Shown here: in pieces, positions 24,976 to 34,361 of the stretch
Layout: each line of letters opens with the position of its first letter
How positions within the stretch are numbered: position 1 is the stretch's first letter
NCBI RefSeq assembly: GCF_022627955.1
Contig: NZ_JABXGD010000002.1
Coordinates: forward strand, 310,001 to 374,000
Reading direction: 5' to 3'
DNA: 64,000 nt
Source of the DNA: Microbacterium sp. C5A9
GTDB taxonomy: Bacteria > Actinomycetota > Actinomycetes > Actinomycetales > Microbacteriaceae
Position numbers and translations under genes: made by a program
The notes under the pieces: model-generated
Databases searched by the model: none
What the model saw: only the letters and a program-made list of their open reading frames with translations
What the model was told of the DNA's origin: nothing

Positions 24976-26490
24976 TCACTTCACGTCTTCGTCGACCCAG
25001 TCCATCGACTTGCTGACGGCCTTGCGCCACAGACGCAGCTGACGGTCGCGCTCCGCGTCCTCCATCGACGGCTCCCAGCGACGGTCCTCCTGCCAGTTGG
25101 CGGAGAGGTCGTCCAGACCGTTCCAGAAGCCGACAGCGAGGCCGGCGGCGTACGCGGCGCCGAGTGCGGTCGTCTCCGCGACGACCGGACGAACGACCGG
25201 GACACCGAGGACGTCGGCCTGGAACTGCATGAGCGCGTCGTTCGCGACCATGCCGCCGTCGACCTTGAGCTCGGTGAGGTCGACACCGGCGTCGGCGTTG
25301 ACCGCGTCGAGGACGTCCCGGGTCTGGAAGGCGACAGCCTCCAGCGCGGCGCGAGCGATGTGGTTCTTGTTCGCGTAGCGGGTGAGGCCCACGATCGCGC
25401 CGCGTGCGTCCGGACGCCAGTACGGCGCGAACAGACCCGAGAATGCGGGGACGATGTACACGCCGCCGTTGTCGTCGACCTTCTTGGCGAGCTCTTCGAC
25501 CTCGGGAGCGGAGCCGATGATGCCGAGCTGGTCGCGCAGCCACTGGATCAGCGATCCCGTGACGGCGATCGAGCCCTCGAGCGCGTAGTGCGTGGGCCCG
25601 TCGCCGAGCTTGTAGCCGACGGTGGTGAGCAGCCCGTTCTTCGAGTGGACGATCTCCTCGCCCGTGTTGAAGATCAGGAAGCATCCCGTGCCGTAGGTGT
25701 TCTTGCTCTCGCCCGTGTTGAAGGCGGCCTGGCCGAACGTCGCGGCCTGCTGGTCGCCCAGGATGCCGGCGATCGGCGTCTCGCGAAGCAGCGACGAGTC
25801 CTCGGCGGCGCCGTACACCTCGGAGGACGAGCGGATCTCCGGCATCATCGAGCGCGGAACTCCGAAGGCGTCGAGGATGTCGTCGCGCCATTCGAGCGTC
25901 TCGAGATCCATGAACATCGTGCGCGAGGCGTTGGTGACATCGGTCACGTGAACGCCGCCGTCGACGCCGCCGGTGAGGTTCCACAGCACCCAGCTGTCCG
26001 TCGTGCCGAAGACGAGGTCGCCTGCCTCGGCCTTCTCGCGTGCGCCCTCGACGTTCTCGAGGATCCAGGCGATCTTGGTGCCGGAGAAGTAGGTGGCGAG
26101 GGGGAGGCCGACGATGGGCTTGAACCGCTCGACGCCGCCCTCGGCCGCGAGGCGGTCGACGATCTCCTGCGTGCGGGTGTCCTGCCAGACGATGGCGTTG
26201 TAGACGGCCTTGCCGGTCGTCTTGTCCCAGACCACGGCGGTCTCACGCTGGTTGGTGATTCCGACGGCGGCGATGTCATGACGCGTCAGGTCTGCACGGC
26301 TCAGGGCAAGTCCGATGACCTCCTGGACGTTGCGCCAGATCTCGGCGGGGTCGTGCTCGACCCAGCCCGCCTTCGGGAGGATCTGCTCGTGCTCCTTCTG
26401 GCCGGTCGCGACGATGCTGCCCTTCTTGTCGAAGATGATCGCGCGGCTGGAGGTGGTGCCCTGATCGATGGCGATGATGTAGTCGGCCAT
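24976..26490 (-). CDS. glpK: glycerol kinase
   Basis: GlpK phosphorylates glycerol to sn-glycerol 3-phosphate, trapping it in the cell. The 504-residue protein has the FGGY kinase plan: phosphate loop [10 protein letters not shown] near the N-terminus, the glycerol-binding WVEHDP segment, and [15 protein letters not shown] and [10 protein letters not shown] motifs in the second domain. The ATG at 26490 has a good AAAGGAG site about 8 nt upstream. It is the last gene of glpD-glpF-glpK, 35 bp after glpF, and is followed by a strong terminator. Confidence 0.97.
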   Translation of the reverse strand: MADYIIAIDQGTTSSRAIIFDKKGSIVATGQKEHEQILPKAGWVEHDPAEIWRNVQEVIGLALSRADLTRHDIAAVGITNQRETAVVWDKTTGKAVYNAIVWQDTRTQEIVDRLAAEGGVERFKPIVGLPLATYFSGTKIAWILENVEGAREKAEAGDLVFGTTDSWVLWNLTGGVDGGVHVTDVTNASRTMFMDLETLEWRDDILDAFGVPRSMMPEIRSSSEVYGAAEDSSLLRETPIAGILGDQQAATFGQAAFNTGESKNTYGTGCFLIFNTGEEIVHSKNGLLTTVGYKLGDGPTHYALEGSIAVTGSLIQWLRDQLGIIGSAPEVEELAKKVDDNGGVYIVPAFSGLFAPYWRPDARGAIVGLTRYANKNHIARAALEAVAFQTRDVLDAVNADAGVDLTELKVDGGMVANDALMQFQADVLGVPVVRPVVAETTALGAAYAAGLAVGFWNGLDDLSANWQEDRRWEPSMEDAERDRQLRLWRKAVSKSMDWVDEDVK

Positions 26491-26525
26491 GGTGTTCTCC
26501 TTTGAAGTCAGGTTCGGGTTCGGGT

Positions 26526-27278
26526 TCAGGCGAGGCTGAGCAGGACGGGTGCGGCGAGGGCGGCGAGGACGCCACCGATGAGGGGGCCGACGACCGGGAC
26601 CCACGAGTACGACCAGTCGCTCGAGCCCTTGCCCTTGATCGGCAGGATCGCGTGAGCGATACGAGGTCCGAGGTCACGTGCAGGGTTGATCGCGTAGCCG
26701 GTCGGACCACCGAGCGAGGCGCCGATGGCGACAACCACGAGTGCGACCGGGAGCGCGCTGAGCGGTCCGAGGCCTCCCGGGGTTCCGATGTCGGCGACGC
26801 CGTAGTCCGCGAACGCGAAGACCGCGAACACGAGGACGAAGGTGCCGATGACCTCGGTGACGAGGTTCCAGCCGTAGGAGCGGATCGCGGGGCCGGTCGA
26901 GAACACGCCGAGCTTGTTGGCGGCCTCCGGCTCCTCATCGAAATGCTGCTTGTAGGCGAGCCAGGTGAGGATCGCACCGACGATCGCACCGAGAAGCTCC
27001 GCGCCGGTCGCGACTGCGAACTGCGAGAAGTCGATCTTGCCGGCGACCAGGAGGCCGATGCCGACAGCGGGGTTCAGGATAGCGCCGGAGTAGGCGGACG
27101 CGAGGACACCCACGAAGACCGCGAGACCCCACCCCCAGTTGACCATCAGGAAGCCGCCGCCGAAGCCCTTGTTCTTGGCGAGGGCGACGTTGGCGACGAC
27201 ACCACAACCCAGGAGGATCAGCATCGCTGTGCCGACGAACTCCGACAGGAAGTAGAGACCGAGATTCACGTCAGTCAT
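26526..27278 (-). CDS. glpF: glycerol uptake facilitator (aquaglyceroporin)
   Basis: GlpF is a MIP-family channel for glycerol. The 250-residue protein has six hydrophobic helices and both NPA motifs: [10 protein letters not shown] in the first half and [12 protein letters not shown] in the second. The Asp after the second NPA-R is typical of glycerol facilitators rather than water-only channels. It begins [14 protein letters not shown]. It lies between glpD and glpK; a hairpin sits in the 91-bp glpD-glpF gap. Confidence 0.96.
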   Translation of the reverse strand: MTDVNLGLYFLSEFVGTAMLILLGCGVVANVALAKNKGFGGGFLMVNWGWGLAVFVGVLASAYSGAILNPAVGIGLLVAGKIDFSQFAVATGAELLGAIVGAILTWLAYKQHFDEEPEAANKLGVFSTGPAIRSYGWNLVTEVIGTFVLVFAVFAFADYGVADIGTPGGLGPLSALPVALVVVAIGASLGGPTGYAINPARDLGPRIAHAILPIKGKGSSDWSYSWVPVVGPLIGGVLAALAAPVLLSLA

Positions 27279-27298
27279 GTCTTCTTTGACCTTTCTTG

Positions 27299-27326
27299 AG
27301 TGCCAGGGCCCCATAGCCCTGGCACT
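27299..27326. repeat. perfect 10-bp hairpin in the glpD-glpF intergenic gap
   Basis: AGTGCCAGGG (27299-27308) and its exact inverse (27317-27326) flank an 8-nt loop, 21 bp upstream of the glpF ATG. No T-run follows in the direction of the operon, so full termination is unlikely. A processing, stabilising or partial-termination role that tunes glpD relative to glpFK is an inference. Confidence 0.6.
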
Positions 27327-27369
27327 TGTTGGAATTACACCGCGTGGAGGGCGGCGTTCGGATCACTCG

Positions 27370-29079
27370 TCAGCCGCGTGCGCGGGACGAGATCTGGAGT
27401 CCATGTCGTTCGTTCAGCAGCAGACGGGTCTGCTCGAGCTCGGCGTCGTGCCGTGCACGGTCCCAGTCGAGCAGAGGAGCCAGTGCATCGGCAAGCTCTT
27501 CGAGGACATCCGCATCGGCGTGTCCGACGAACGCGATGCTCGTGCGCCGCAGGACGACATCCTGCAGGCGAGCGACCATCTCGTTCTCGACCATCCATGC
27601 GAGCTCCCGTGTCGAGAGGTCGCCGCCCGCGAGCGGCGCGTCGTCGCCCTGCTCGATGAACGCCCAGACCTGAGCGGCGCGCGTGCCGTAACGCGCGAGC
27701 AGGCGCTCCGCGCGGTCGCCGGCACCAGGCAGGTTCTCCTGGATCCAGATGCGACGGGCCTTCTCGGTGCGGGGGAAGTCGCGACCCCCGCCGATCGCCC
27801 GACCCACGGTCGACACGGTGCGCGTGCGTCCGATGATGCCGAGGACCACGTCGGACAGCGACTCGCCGAGAGCGCGGAAGGTCGTCCACTTTCCGCCGAC
27901 CAGGCTCACGAGCGGGGCGGCGCCCTTTTCGTCGACCTCGATGCGGTAGTCCCGCGAGACGAAGCCGGGTGCCGTGTCCTCGTGACGCGGGAGGGGACGG
28001 ATGCCGGAGAAGTTGTACACGATCTGCTCGCGGGTCACGTCGATCTGCGGGAACACGTGGTGGATCAGATCGAAGAAGTAGTCGATCTCCTCGTCGGTGC
28101 ACACCGGGACCTCGCGCGGGTCGGCATCGATGTCGGTGGTTCCGACGAGCACGCGTCCCTTGAGCGGGTAGATGAGCACGATGCGCCCGTCGGAGTGCTC
28201 GAAGAAGATCTCACGACCCCGGGTGGCTTCGAGGAGCTCGGGGTGATCGAGCACGATGTGCGAGCCCTTGGTGCCGCCCATGAAGTGGGTGTCCGTGCCG
28301 AGGGAGTCGTTCGTGAGGTCGGTCCACGGCCCGGAGGCATTGACCACGACGTCGGCGGTCACCGAGAACTCGGTGCCGCTCTCGCGATCGCGCAGCAGGA
28401 CCTTCGCACCGTCGCGACCGATCGCCTCGACGTAGTTCAGTGCCACCGCACCGGGGTGCGCGGTGCGACCGTCCTGGAGGACGTCGAGCGCGAGGCGCTC
28501 CGGGTCGTGCATGGATGCGTCGTAGTAGGTCGCCGTGTACTTGATGTTCGGGTCGAGCGAAGGCAGCTCGGCGAGCGAGCGCTTGCGTCCCAGGAAGCGG
28601 TGGCGGGGAACCGTGCCACCGTCGCGCGAGAAGGTGTCGTAGATCGTGAGGCCGACCTTGATCAGGAAGGCTCCGCGCTCCTGCGGCTTGCCGCTCTTGT
28701 GCGTGAGGAAGCGCAGGGGAGCGGAGAGGATTCCCGAGAAGGTCGAGTAGATCGGGATCGTCGTCTGCAGCGGCTTGACGTAGTGGGGCGCGATCTTGAG
28801 CAGACCGTTACGCTCCTCGACCGACTCGCGGACGAGGCGGAACTCGCCGTTCTCGAGATAGCGGATGCCACCGTGGATCATGTGGCTCGACGCCGCAGAC
28901 GCGCCGGACGCGAAGTCTCCGCGTTCGACGAGCAGGACGTCGACGCCCTGAAGCGCGAGGTCGCGGAACGTGGAGATCCCGTTGATGCCCGCTCCGATGA
29001 TGACGACGCTGGTGCGTCCGGACTCACGGACGGCGCGGACGTCCGCGCGTTCCGGTGATGAGTGTGTCGACTCGATCAT
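27370..29079 (-). CDS. glpD: glycerol-3-phosphate dehydrogenase, FAD-dependent
   Basis: GlpD oxidises glycerol 3-phosphate to dihydroxyacetone phosphate at the membrane and passes electrons to quinone. The 569-residue protein has the FAD dinucleotide fold VVIIGAGINGIST near residues 24-36. The substrate region ASGASAASSHMIHGGIRYLE includes the family's GGIRYL signature, and GGKWTTFR appears in the C-terminal half. A C-terminal helical domain completes the fold. The ATG at 29079 has AGAAGGG upstream. It is first in the glpDFK operon and divergent from the SorC-type regulator, with a 14-bp palindrome between them. Confidence 0.96.
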   Translation of the reverse strand: MIESTHSSPERADVRAVRESGRTSVVIIGAGINGISTFRDLALQGVDVLLVERGDFASGASAASSHMIHGGIRYLENGEFRLVRESVEERNGLLKIAPHYVKPLQTTIPIYSTFSGILSAPLRFLTHKSGKPQERGAFLIKVGLTIYDTFSRDGGTVPRHRFLGRKRSLAELPSLDPNIKYTATYYDASMHDPERLALDVLQDGRTAHPGAVALNYVEAIGRDGAKVLLRDRESGTEFSVTADVVVNASGPWTDLTNDSLGTDTHFMGGTKGSHIVLDHPELLEATRGREIFFEHSDGRIVLIYPLKGRVLVGTTDIDADPREVPVCTDEEIDYFFDLIHHVFPQIDVTREQIVYNFSGIRPLPRHEDTAPGFVSRDYRIEVDEKGAAPLVSLVGGKWTTFRALGESLSDVVLGIIGRTRTVSTVGRAIGGGRDFPRTEKARRIWIQENLPGAGDRAERLLARYGTRAAQVWAFIEQGDDAPLAGGDLSTRELAWMVENEMVARLQDVVLRRTSIAFVGHADADVLEELADALAPLLDWDRARHDAELEQTRLLLNERHGLQISSRARG

Positions 29080-29127
29080 CTTCGACCCTTCTCTCTGCTT
29101 GCTCCCAGCTTCGACCCGCACGGCCAC

Positions 29128-29156
29128 TGTGCGCAAGCCAGCTGCACATATGTGCA
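29128..29156. promoter_or_regulatory. probable glp operator
   Basis: TGCACATATGTGCA (29143-29156) is a perfect 14-bp palindrome. A related half-site, TGTGCGCAAG (29128-29137), lies 15 bp away. Both fall in the 101-bp gap between glpD and the divergent SorC-type regulator, where a regulator of both genes would bind. Confidence 0.65.
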
Positions 29157-29180
29157 AGGATCGATGTCCAGGAGGACGAT

Positions 29181-30152
29181 ATGAGCCAGGCAGGCGCAGA
29201 ATCCCGGGATGCGAAACTGATCGCCGCGCTCACCGCGGCGCAGCTGTACTACATGCAGGACAAGACCATGGAGGTCATCGCCCAGGAGCTGGGCACGTCA
29301 CGGTCGTCGGTCTCCCGGCTCCTGAGCTACGCACGCGAGAGCGGGCTCGTGGACATCCGCATCAACTCGCCGCTCGAACGACTGGGGATGCTCGAACAGC
29401 GCATCCGGGACCGGCATCACGTCGTCGCTCACGTCGTCCCCATCCCTGAGATCGTCAGCGAGGTCGAGCGCCTCGAGCGGGTGGCTCTGACGGCAGGGCG
29501 GCTGCTGTCGCAGTTCGTCGACTCGAACATGATCGTCGGAGTCGCCTGGGGGTCCACGATCAGCGCCGTGAGTCGCGGCCTCACGCAGAAGGAGACGCAC
29601 AACACGACGTTCGTGCAGCTCAATGGCGCCGGCAACACCCAGACGAGCGGCGTCGAGTACTCGAGTGACATCCTGCAGCGTTTCGGAAGTGCGTTCGGCG
29701 CCCAGGTGCAGCAGTTCCCGGTCCCCGCGTTCTTCGACGACCCGTCGACTCGCGAGGCGATGTGGCGGGAGCGCAGCACACGTCGCGTGCTCGATCTCCA
29801 GTCGAAGATGGACATCGCGGTGTTCAGTCTCGGTTCGCCCGCGGCCGAGGTTCCGAGCCGGGTCTACGTCGGCGGCTACCTCAGCAGGGACGACTACCGG
29901 AGCCTGCGCGAAGACCACGCGATCGGCGACGTCGCGACCGTGTTCTTCCGCGCGGACGGCTCGTGGCGGGACATCCGGGTGAATGCACGGGCGACCGGTC
30001 CCGGTCTCGACAGGCTGCGCCGAGTGCCGCGGCGCGTGTGCGTCGTCTCGGGGGTGCCCAAGCTCGTGAGCCTGCGGGCCGCGATCGCCGCCGAGCTCAT
30101 CACCGACGTCGTGCTCGACGAGGGGCTGGCGCGGATGCTGGTCGAGGACTGA
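29181..30152 (+). CDS. SorC/DeoR-type sugar-binding transcriptional regulator
   Basis: This 323-residue regulator has an N-terminal helix-turn-helix (about 15-60: LYYMQDKTMEVIAQELGTSRSSVSRLL split over three helices). A SorC-type sugar-phosphate-binding domain follows (VGVAWGSTISAVSRGL, then FQ-like segments and GLARMLVED at the end). The start has AGGAGG 6 nt upstream. Its divergent position at the glp operon and the palindrome between them make it the likely local glycerol regulator, with glycerol 3-phosphate or a related phosphate as effector; that last point is inference. Confidence 0.87.
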   Translation: MSQAGAESRDAKLIAALTAAQLYYMQDKTMEVIAQELGTSRSSVSRLLSYARESGLVDIRINSPLERLGMLEQRIRDRHHVVAHVVPIPEIVSEVERLERVALTAGRLLSQFVDSNMIVGVAWGSTISAVSRGLTQKETHNTTFVQLNGAGNTQTSGVEYSSDILQRFGSAFGAQVQQFPVPAFFDDPSTREAMWRERSTRRVLDLQSKMDIAVFSLGSPAAEVPSRVYVGGYLSRDDYRSLREDHAIGDVATVFFRADGSWRDIRVNARATGPGLDRLRRVPRRVCVVSGVPKLVSLRAAIAAELITDVVLDEGLARMLVED

Positions 30153-30154
30153 TC

Positions 30155-31306
30155 TCAGGGGCCGTCGGTCGACGCTTCGGGGCCGGACCGGAATTCGCGG
30201 ATCAGATGCTGCACGACAGCACCGAGATCCCCTCCGGTGGCGTTCGCGATGGTCAGCTGCCGCTCGTAGCTGGCGCCGTCCTTCAGGATCGACCCGATGC
30301 TCCCGAACTCCCGCACGCAGCCGAGCTCCACTGCGACAGGCGCGAGTTCCTCGACGATCTCCGCCAGGTGTTCGCGTACGGGACGCTGGGCTCCCGCCGC
30401 GTCGACGATCACGCGCGCGTCGAGGCCGTAGCGCGCCGCGCGCCATTTGTTCTCCCGATGGAACCAGGCGGGCATCTCCGCGAGGTCCCGCCCCTCGTCG
30501 AGCTGACGCGACAGATGCTCCACGAGCACCTGCACGAGGGCCGCCATGGCCGCGAGTTCGGGCAGCGTCGAGAGGCCGTCGCAGGCGCGTACCTCGATCG
30601 TCCCCCACCGGGGTGCGGGGCGGATGTCCCAGCGGACCTCCGTGGCATCCGCCATGACCCCGGTCCGCACCATGTCGTCGAGATACGACTCGTACTGAGA
30701 CCAGTCCCGCAGCGGCCAGGGCAGGCCCGCTGTCGGCAGCTGCTGGAAGACGAGAGCGCGGTTCGAGGCATATCCGGTGCGCTCGCCCGCCCAGAAAGGG
30801 CTCGATGCGGCCAGCGACTGCAGATGGGGGAGATACGCGGCCAGCGCGTTGATGATGGGGATCACCTTGCGCTGATCCTCGACGCCGATGTGGACGTGGA
30901 TTCCCCAGATCATCATGTTGCGTCCCCACCACTGCGTGCGCTCGATGAGGGTGTGGTACCGGGTCTTGTCGGTCACTTCCTGGTCGTACCACTGCGCGAA
31001 CGGATGGCTCCCCGCCGAGAGAAGCTCGATGCCGGCCGGGTCGGTCGCCGAGCGAACTGCCGTGATGGCGTTGGCGATGTCGTCGACGGCGTGGGCCACC
31101 GAATCGCCGATGCCGCTGGTGACCTCGATGGTGTTGGTGAGCAGCTCTCCGGTCACCGTGTGGCGTTCGTCGGCGCTCTCCGCTTCGAGTGCTGCCAGCA
31201 GCTCGGGCGCGCGACCGACGAGATCGCCACTCGCCGGATCGGCGAGCATGATCTCCCATTCCAGGCCGACGGTGGACCGCGCGGATGGCGCGAAATCGAG
31301 CTTCAC
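30155..31306 (-). CDS. YbdK-type carboxylate-amine ligase (glutamate-cysteine ligase 2 family)
   Basis: This 383-residue protein belongs to the GCS2/YbdK family, whose members show weak glutamate-cysteine ligase activity in vitro and have unclear roles. Visible motifs are STVGLEWEIML at the N-terminus (substrate and metal glutamates), THTIEV-like LTNTIEVTSG, GSHPFAQW, IHVHIGV, and the C-terminal ENKWRAARYG. GTG codons at 31312 and 31306 could start it; I chose 31306 because KLDFAPSARSTVGLEWE matches the family start. Actinobacteria use mycothiol rather than glutathione, so the product is uncertain. It converges on the SorC-type gene with 2 bp between stops. Confidence 0.85.
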   Translation of the reverse strand: MKLDFAPSARSTVGLEWEIMLADPASGDLVGRAPELLAALEAESADERHTVTGELLTNTIEVTSGIGDSVAHAVDDIANAITAVRSATDPAGIELLSAGSHPFAQWYDQEVTDKTRYHTLIERTQWWGRNMMIWGIHVHIGVEDQRKVIPIINALAAYLPHLQSLAASSPFWAGERTGYASNRALVFQQLPTAGLPWPLRDWSQYESYLDDMVRTGVMADATEVRWDIRPAPRWGTIEVRACDGLSTLPELAAMAALVQVLVEHLSRQLDEGRDLAEMPAWFHRENKWRAARYGLDARVIVDAAGAQRPVREHLAEIVEELAPVAVELGCVREFGSIGSILKDGASYERQLTIANATGGDLGAVVQHLIREFRSGPEASTDGP

Positions 31307-31331
31307 GAGCACAGTCTGACACGCGTCTGCG

Positions 31332-31355
31332 GCGACACGGCAACCGTCGTGTCGC
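31332..31355. repeat. 8-bp inverted repeat between ybdK-like gene and rpsP
   Basis: GCGACACG (31332-31339) is inverse to CGTGTCGC (31348-31355) with an 8-nt loop. It lies just upstream of the likely rpsP promoter and 26 bp from the divergent ybdK-like start. It may be an operator; no partner is known. Confidence 0.35.
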
Positions 31356-31360
31356 AGCGT

Positions 31361-31390
31361 TTCGCTCCTGGCGCGCGCATCTGGCAGAAT
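31361..31390 (+). promoter_or_regulatory. candidate rpsP promoter
   Basis: TTCGCT (31361-31366) and CAGAAT (31385-31390) are 18 bp apart. The -10 lies in GGCAGAAT, the same octamer found at the rplS promoter. The implied leader before rpsP is about 120 nt. Confidence 0.4.
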
Positions 31391-31515
31391 AGAAGGTCGG
31401 ACGACGTGCTCGACCCTCTATCCAGCACTCGTCCTCCCTATTTGAGCTTCCGCCGGGTGTGCACCCCACTCTCCAGGCGACCGGTTCGTTTCCTTCCACA
31501 CAATTCAGGAGAATC

Positions 31516-31950
31516 GTGGCTGTCAAGATTCGTCTCAAGCGCCTGGGCAAGATCCGCGCGCCGTACTACCGCATCGTCGTCGCCGACTCGCGCACCAAGC
31601 GCGATGGTCGTGTGATCGAGGAGATCGGCAAGTACCACCCCACCGAGGAGCCCTCGTTCATCGAGGTCGACTCCGAGCGTGCTCAGTACTGGCTCTCCGT
31701 CGGCGCGCAGCCGACCGAGCAGGTCACCGCCCTTCTCAAGATCACGGGCGACTGGGGCAAGTTCAAGGGCGACAAGGACGCGAAGTCCACCCTCAAGGTG
31801 GCAGAGCCCAAGGCTCCGTTCGAGGTCGACGCCGCGAAGAAGTCGGTCGTCAAGCCGAAGGCGGAGAAGAAGGTGGAGGCTCCCGCTGAGGAGGCTCCCG
31901 CCGCTGCCGACGCGGAGGCCGCTGAGGCCCCCGCCGCCGACGCCGAGTAA
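31516..31950 (+). CDS. rpsP: 30S ribosomal protein S16
   Basis: S16 helps fold the 5' domain of 16S rRNA. The 144-residue protein starts at GTG with AGGAGA 5 nt upstream and begins [16 protein letters not shown], the family start. Residues 1-80 are the conserved domain ([26 protein letters not shown]). From about residue 115 an Ala/Pro/Glu-rich tail follows, much longer than in most bacteria and similar in kind to the S2 tail in this window. It starts the rpsP-khpA-rimM-trmD operon. Confidence 0.97.
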   Translation: MAVKIRLKRLGKIRAPYYRIVVADSRTKRDGRVIEEIGKYHPTEEPSFIEVDSERAQYWLSVGAQPTEQVTALLKITGDWGKFKGDKDAKSTLKVAEPKAPFEVDAAKKSVVKPKAEKKVEAPAEEAPAAADAEAAEAPAADAE

Positions 31951-31956
31951 TTCGTC

Positions 31957-32187
31957 GTGCTCGCCGCCGCGCTCGAACACATCGTCAAGGGGATCGTCGA
32001 TCACCCGGAGGATGTGCGTATCAACTCGTCCACCTCGCCGCGAGGCGATCTCCTCGAGGTGCGCGTTCACCCCGATGATCGTGGACGCGTGATCGGGCGC
32101 GGCGGCCGCACCGCGAAGGCACTGCGTACGCTCATCTCTGCTCTGGCGGATGGGCGACGCGTCCGCGTCGACGTCGCGGACGACTGA
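31957..32187 (+). CDS. khpA: KH-domain RNA-binding protein KhpA
   Basis: This small RNA-binding protein usually sits between rpsP and rimM, pairs with KhpB/Jag and affects cell length and mRNA stability in firmicutes. The 76-residue sequence is one KH domain, with the GxxG loop in DRGRVIGRGGRTAKALRTL. It begins at GTG 6 bp after rpsP and its stop is 1 bp before the rimM GTG. Confidence 0.92.
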   Translation: MLAAALEHIVKGIVDHPEDVRINSSTSPRGDLLEVRVHPDDRGRVIGRGGRTAKALRTLISALADGRRVRVDVADD

Positions 32188-32188
32188 C

Positions 32189-32791
32189 GTGGTGTCGAAA
32201 GAACGCAACCAGGGCAAGAACCAGCTCCGTGTGGGGCGTCTCGTCAAGGCTCATGGCCTGAAGGGCGCGCTGAAGCTGGAGCTGTACACCGACAATCCCG
32301 AGCGTCGTTTCACCCCGGGAGCCGAATTCACGTTGCAGGTGCCCGAGGCATCTCCGTGGCACGGCAAGACGGTCGTCGTCCGCGAGTACCGCGTGATGAA
32401 CGGCAATCCGGTCGTGTTCCTCAACGACGTCGACGATCGCGAAGGCGCGGAGAGCCTCGTCCGGGCCATCCTCTGGATCGACCAGGACGCCGATGAGGCC
32501 GAGGAAGACGCCTGGTTCGACCACCAGCTCGTCGGTCTCGACGTCGTTCGCGACGATGTCGTGGTCGGCAAGGTCGCGCGGGTGGAGCACTTCCCCGCGC
32601 AGGATCTTCTCATCGTCAAGACGGGCGACCAGGAGGTCATGGTGCCGTTCGTGCAGGCGATCGTGCCCACTGTCGACGTCACCGCCGGACGTGTGATCGT
32701 CACCCCGCCCGCCGGTCTCTTCGAAGAGCTCCCCGACGCCTCCGAGACGCCGGACTCGGGGGAATCCTCGGACGCCGACGCCTCCGAGTGA
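32189..32791 (+). CDS. rimM: 16S rRNA maturation factor RimM
   Basis: RimM assists 30S head assembly by binding S19. The 200-residue protein has the N-terminal RimM barrel ([19 protein letters not shown], then the NPERRF region). The PRC-barrel domain follows from about residue 105 ([39 protein letters not shown]). A Ser/Asp/Glu tail ends it. Two consecutive GTG codons (32189, 32192) may start it; the difference is one residue. It is coupled to khpA and followed 19 bp later by trmD. Confidence 0.94.
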   Translation: MVSKERNQGKNQLRVGRLVKAHGLKGALKLELYTDNPERRFTPGAEFTLQVPEASPWHGKTVVVREYRVMNGNPVVFLNDVDDREGAESLVRAILWIDQDADEAEEDAWFDHQLVGLDVVRDDVVVGKVARVEHFPAQDLLIVKTGDQEVMVPFVQAIVPTVDVTAGRVIVTPPAGLFEELPDASETPDSGESSDADASE

Positions 32792-32810
32792 TCGCAGGAA
32801 CGCTACTGCC

Positions 32811-33524
32811 GTGCGCATCGACGTCCTCTCCATCTTCCCGACGTACTTCGACGGTCTGGCGCTGTCCCTCCTCGGCAAGGCGCAGAGTTCGGGCATCCTC
32901 GACCTGACGGTCCGGGATCTCCGCGACTGGACCTCCGATCGTCATCGCACCGTCGACGACACTCCCTACGGCGGTGGCGCGGGCATGGTGATGAAGCCCG
33001 AGCCGTGGGCGCTGGCGCTCGACGATCTCGCGTCTGCCGCTCCGTCTCCCTCGGAGCAGGGGCCGACGATCATCTTCCCCTCCCCGGCGGGTGAGGTGTT
33101 CACTCAGGCCACCGCGCGTGACTTGAGCACACGAGAGCACCTGATCTTCGGCTGCGGGCGCTACGAGGGAATCGACGAGCGTGTGTTCGAGTACGCATCA
33201 TCGCTCGGCGAGGTGCGGCTCATCAGCCTCGGCGATTACGTCCTCAACGGGGGTGAGGTCGCCACCATGGCGATGATCGAGGCCATCGGCCGGTTGATCC
33301 CCGGAGTCGTGGGGAATCCCGAGAGCCTCGTCGAGGAATCGCATGAGGACGGGCTCCTCGAGTATCCGTCGTACACGAAGCCGTCGTCATGGAGAGACCG
33401 TCCCGTTCCCGACGTCCTGCTGAGCGGCAACCACAAGGCGATCGCCGCGTGGCGTCGCGATCAGCAGATCGAGCGGACGCGCGCGCGTCGCCCGGATCTC
33501 CTCGCGGACGAGTCGGAGGACTAA
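32811..33524 (+). CDS. trmD: tRNA (guanine37-N1)-methyltransferase
   Basis: TrmD methylates G37 next to the anticodon and prevents +1 frameshifting; it is essential in many bacteria. The 237-residue SPOUT protein starts [14 protein letters not shown]. It has [13 protein letters not shown], the [11 protein letters not shown] segment, and the trefoil-knot SAM site [11 protein letters not shown], followed by [12 protein letters not shown]. It is the last gene of the rpsP operon. Confidence 0.97.
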   Translation: MRIDVLSIFPTYFDGLALSLLGKAQSSGILDLTVRDLRDWTSDRHRTVDDTPYGGGAGMVMKPEPWALALDDLASAAPSPSEQGPTIIFPSPAGEVFTQATARDLSTREHLIFGCGRYEGIDERVFEYASSLGEVRLISLGDYVLNGGEVATMAMIEAIGRLIPGVVGNPESLVEESHEDGLLEYPSYTKPSSWRDRPVPDVLLSGNHKAIAAWRRDQQIERTRARRPDLLADESED

Positions 33525-33586
33525 CGTCTCGACGCCGCGATCGTCCGCGCTCGCTTCGACGGCCGGGTGATGTCTCGGCCTGCTGC

Positions 33587-33592
33587 TAGCGT
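33587..33592 (+). promoter_or_regulatory. -10 element of the methyltransferase gene
   Basis: TAGCGT is followed by exactly 6 nt and the ATG at 33599. Confidence 0.5.
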
Positions 33593-33598
33593 CGAATC

Positions 33599-34336
33599 AT
33601 GGTCGACGAGGCACTGGCGAGATCGTTCGAGGGTATCGGGGCGGACTACGACCGCTATCGTCCCGGGTTTCCAGCTGCGGCAGTCGACCTCCTGATCCCC
33701 GAACCCGTGGGAGCCGTACTGGATCTCGGTGCGGGCACGGGCAAGTTCACGGAGCTCCTCGCCGGGCGAGCGGCGCGCGTGATCGCGGTCGAGCCGTCCG
33801 AGCCGATGCTGGCCGTCCTGCGGGCGAAGCTGCCGGATGTCGATGCGCACCGTGCGAGCGCCGAGCAGATCCCCCTCGACGATGAGTCGGTGGACGTGGT
33901 CACGGTGGCTCAGGCCTTCCACTGGTTCGACCGGATCCGAGCCTGCGCGGAGATCGCTCGCGTTCTGGCGCCGGGCGGAACTCTCGAATTGATCTGGAAT
34001 CGTTCCGATCCTGCGAGCGCCTGGGATCGCGAGGCTCACCGAATCGCTCACCCCGCGGTCGCCGCCGACGACGGCACCACGAGCAGCGCGGCAGAGGAAC
34101 TGCCCGGATTCCGCTTCGTCGCGCACGAGCAGATCCAGTGGACGGAACGGATCGAGCGGACGGCGTACCTGAAGCGCTGGTCCACGGTCAGCACCTTCAT
34201 CGTCGCGGATGATGCGACCCGCGCGGCGATGTTCGCAGCGATCGAGGAGATCCTCGACACGGACCCCGAGACCCGCGGGCAGGCGCACTACGACCTGCCG
34301 ATCGTCACCGACGTCTTCGTCTATCGGCGCGCGTGA
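33599..34336 (+). CDS. class I SAM-dependent methyltransferase
   Basis: This 245-residue protein has the Rossmann-fold motif I VLDLGAGTGKFT (about 39-50), motif II IAVEPSEPML, a VVTVAQAFHWF segment typical of the UbiE/SmtA-like group, and LAPGGTLELIWN. The N-terminal FEGIGADYDRYRPGFP is shared by many small-molecule methyltransferases. The substrate is unknown. It is a single gene between trmD and convergent map, with a leaderless-type start. Confidence 0.85.
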   Translation: MVDEALARSFEGIGADYDRYRPGFPAAAVDLLIPEPVGAVLDLGAGTGKFTELLAGRAARVIAVEPSEPMLAVLRAKLPDVDAHRASAEQIPLDDESVDVVTVAQAFHWFDRIRACAEIARVLAPGGTLELIWNRSDPASAWDREAHRIAHPAVAADDGTTSSAAEELPGFRFVAHEQIQWTERIERTAYLKRWSTVSTFIVADDATRAAMFAAIEEILDTDPETRGQAHYDLPIVTDVFVYRRA

Positions 34337-34361
34337 TCGGGGGCGCCGCAGCGTTCCGGAC

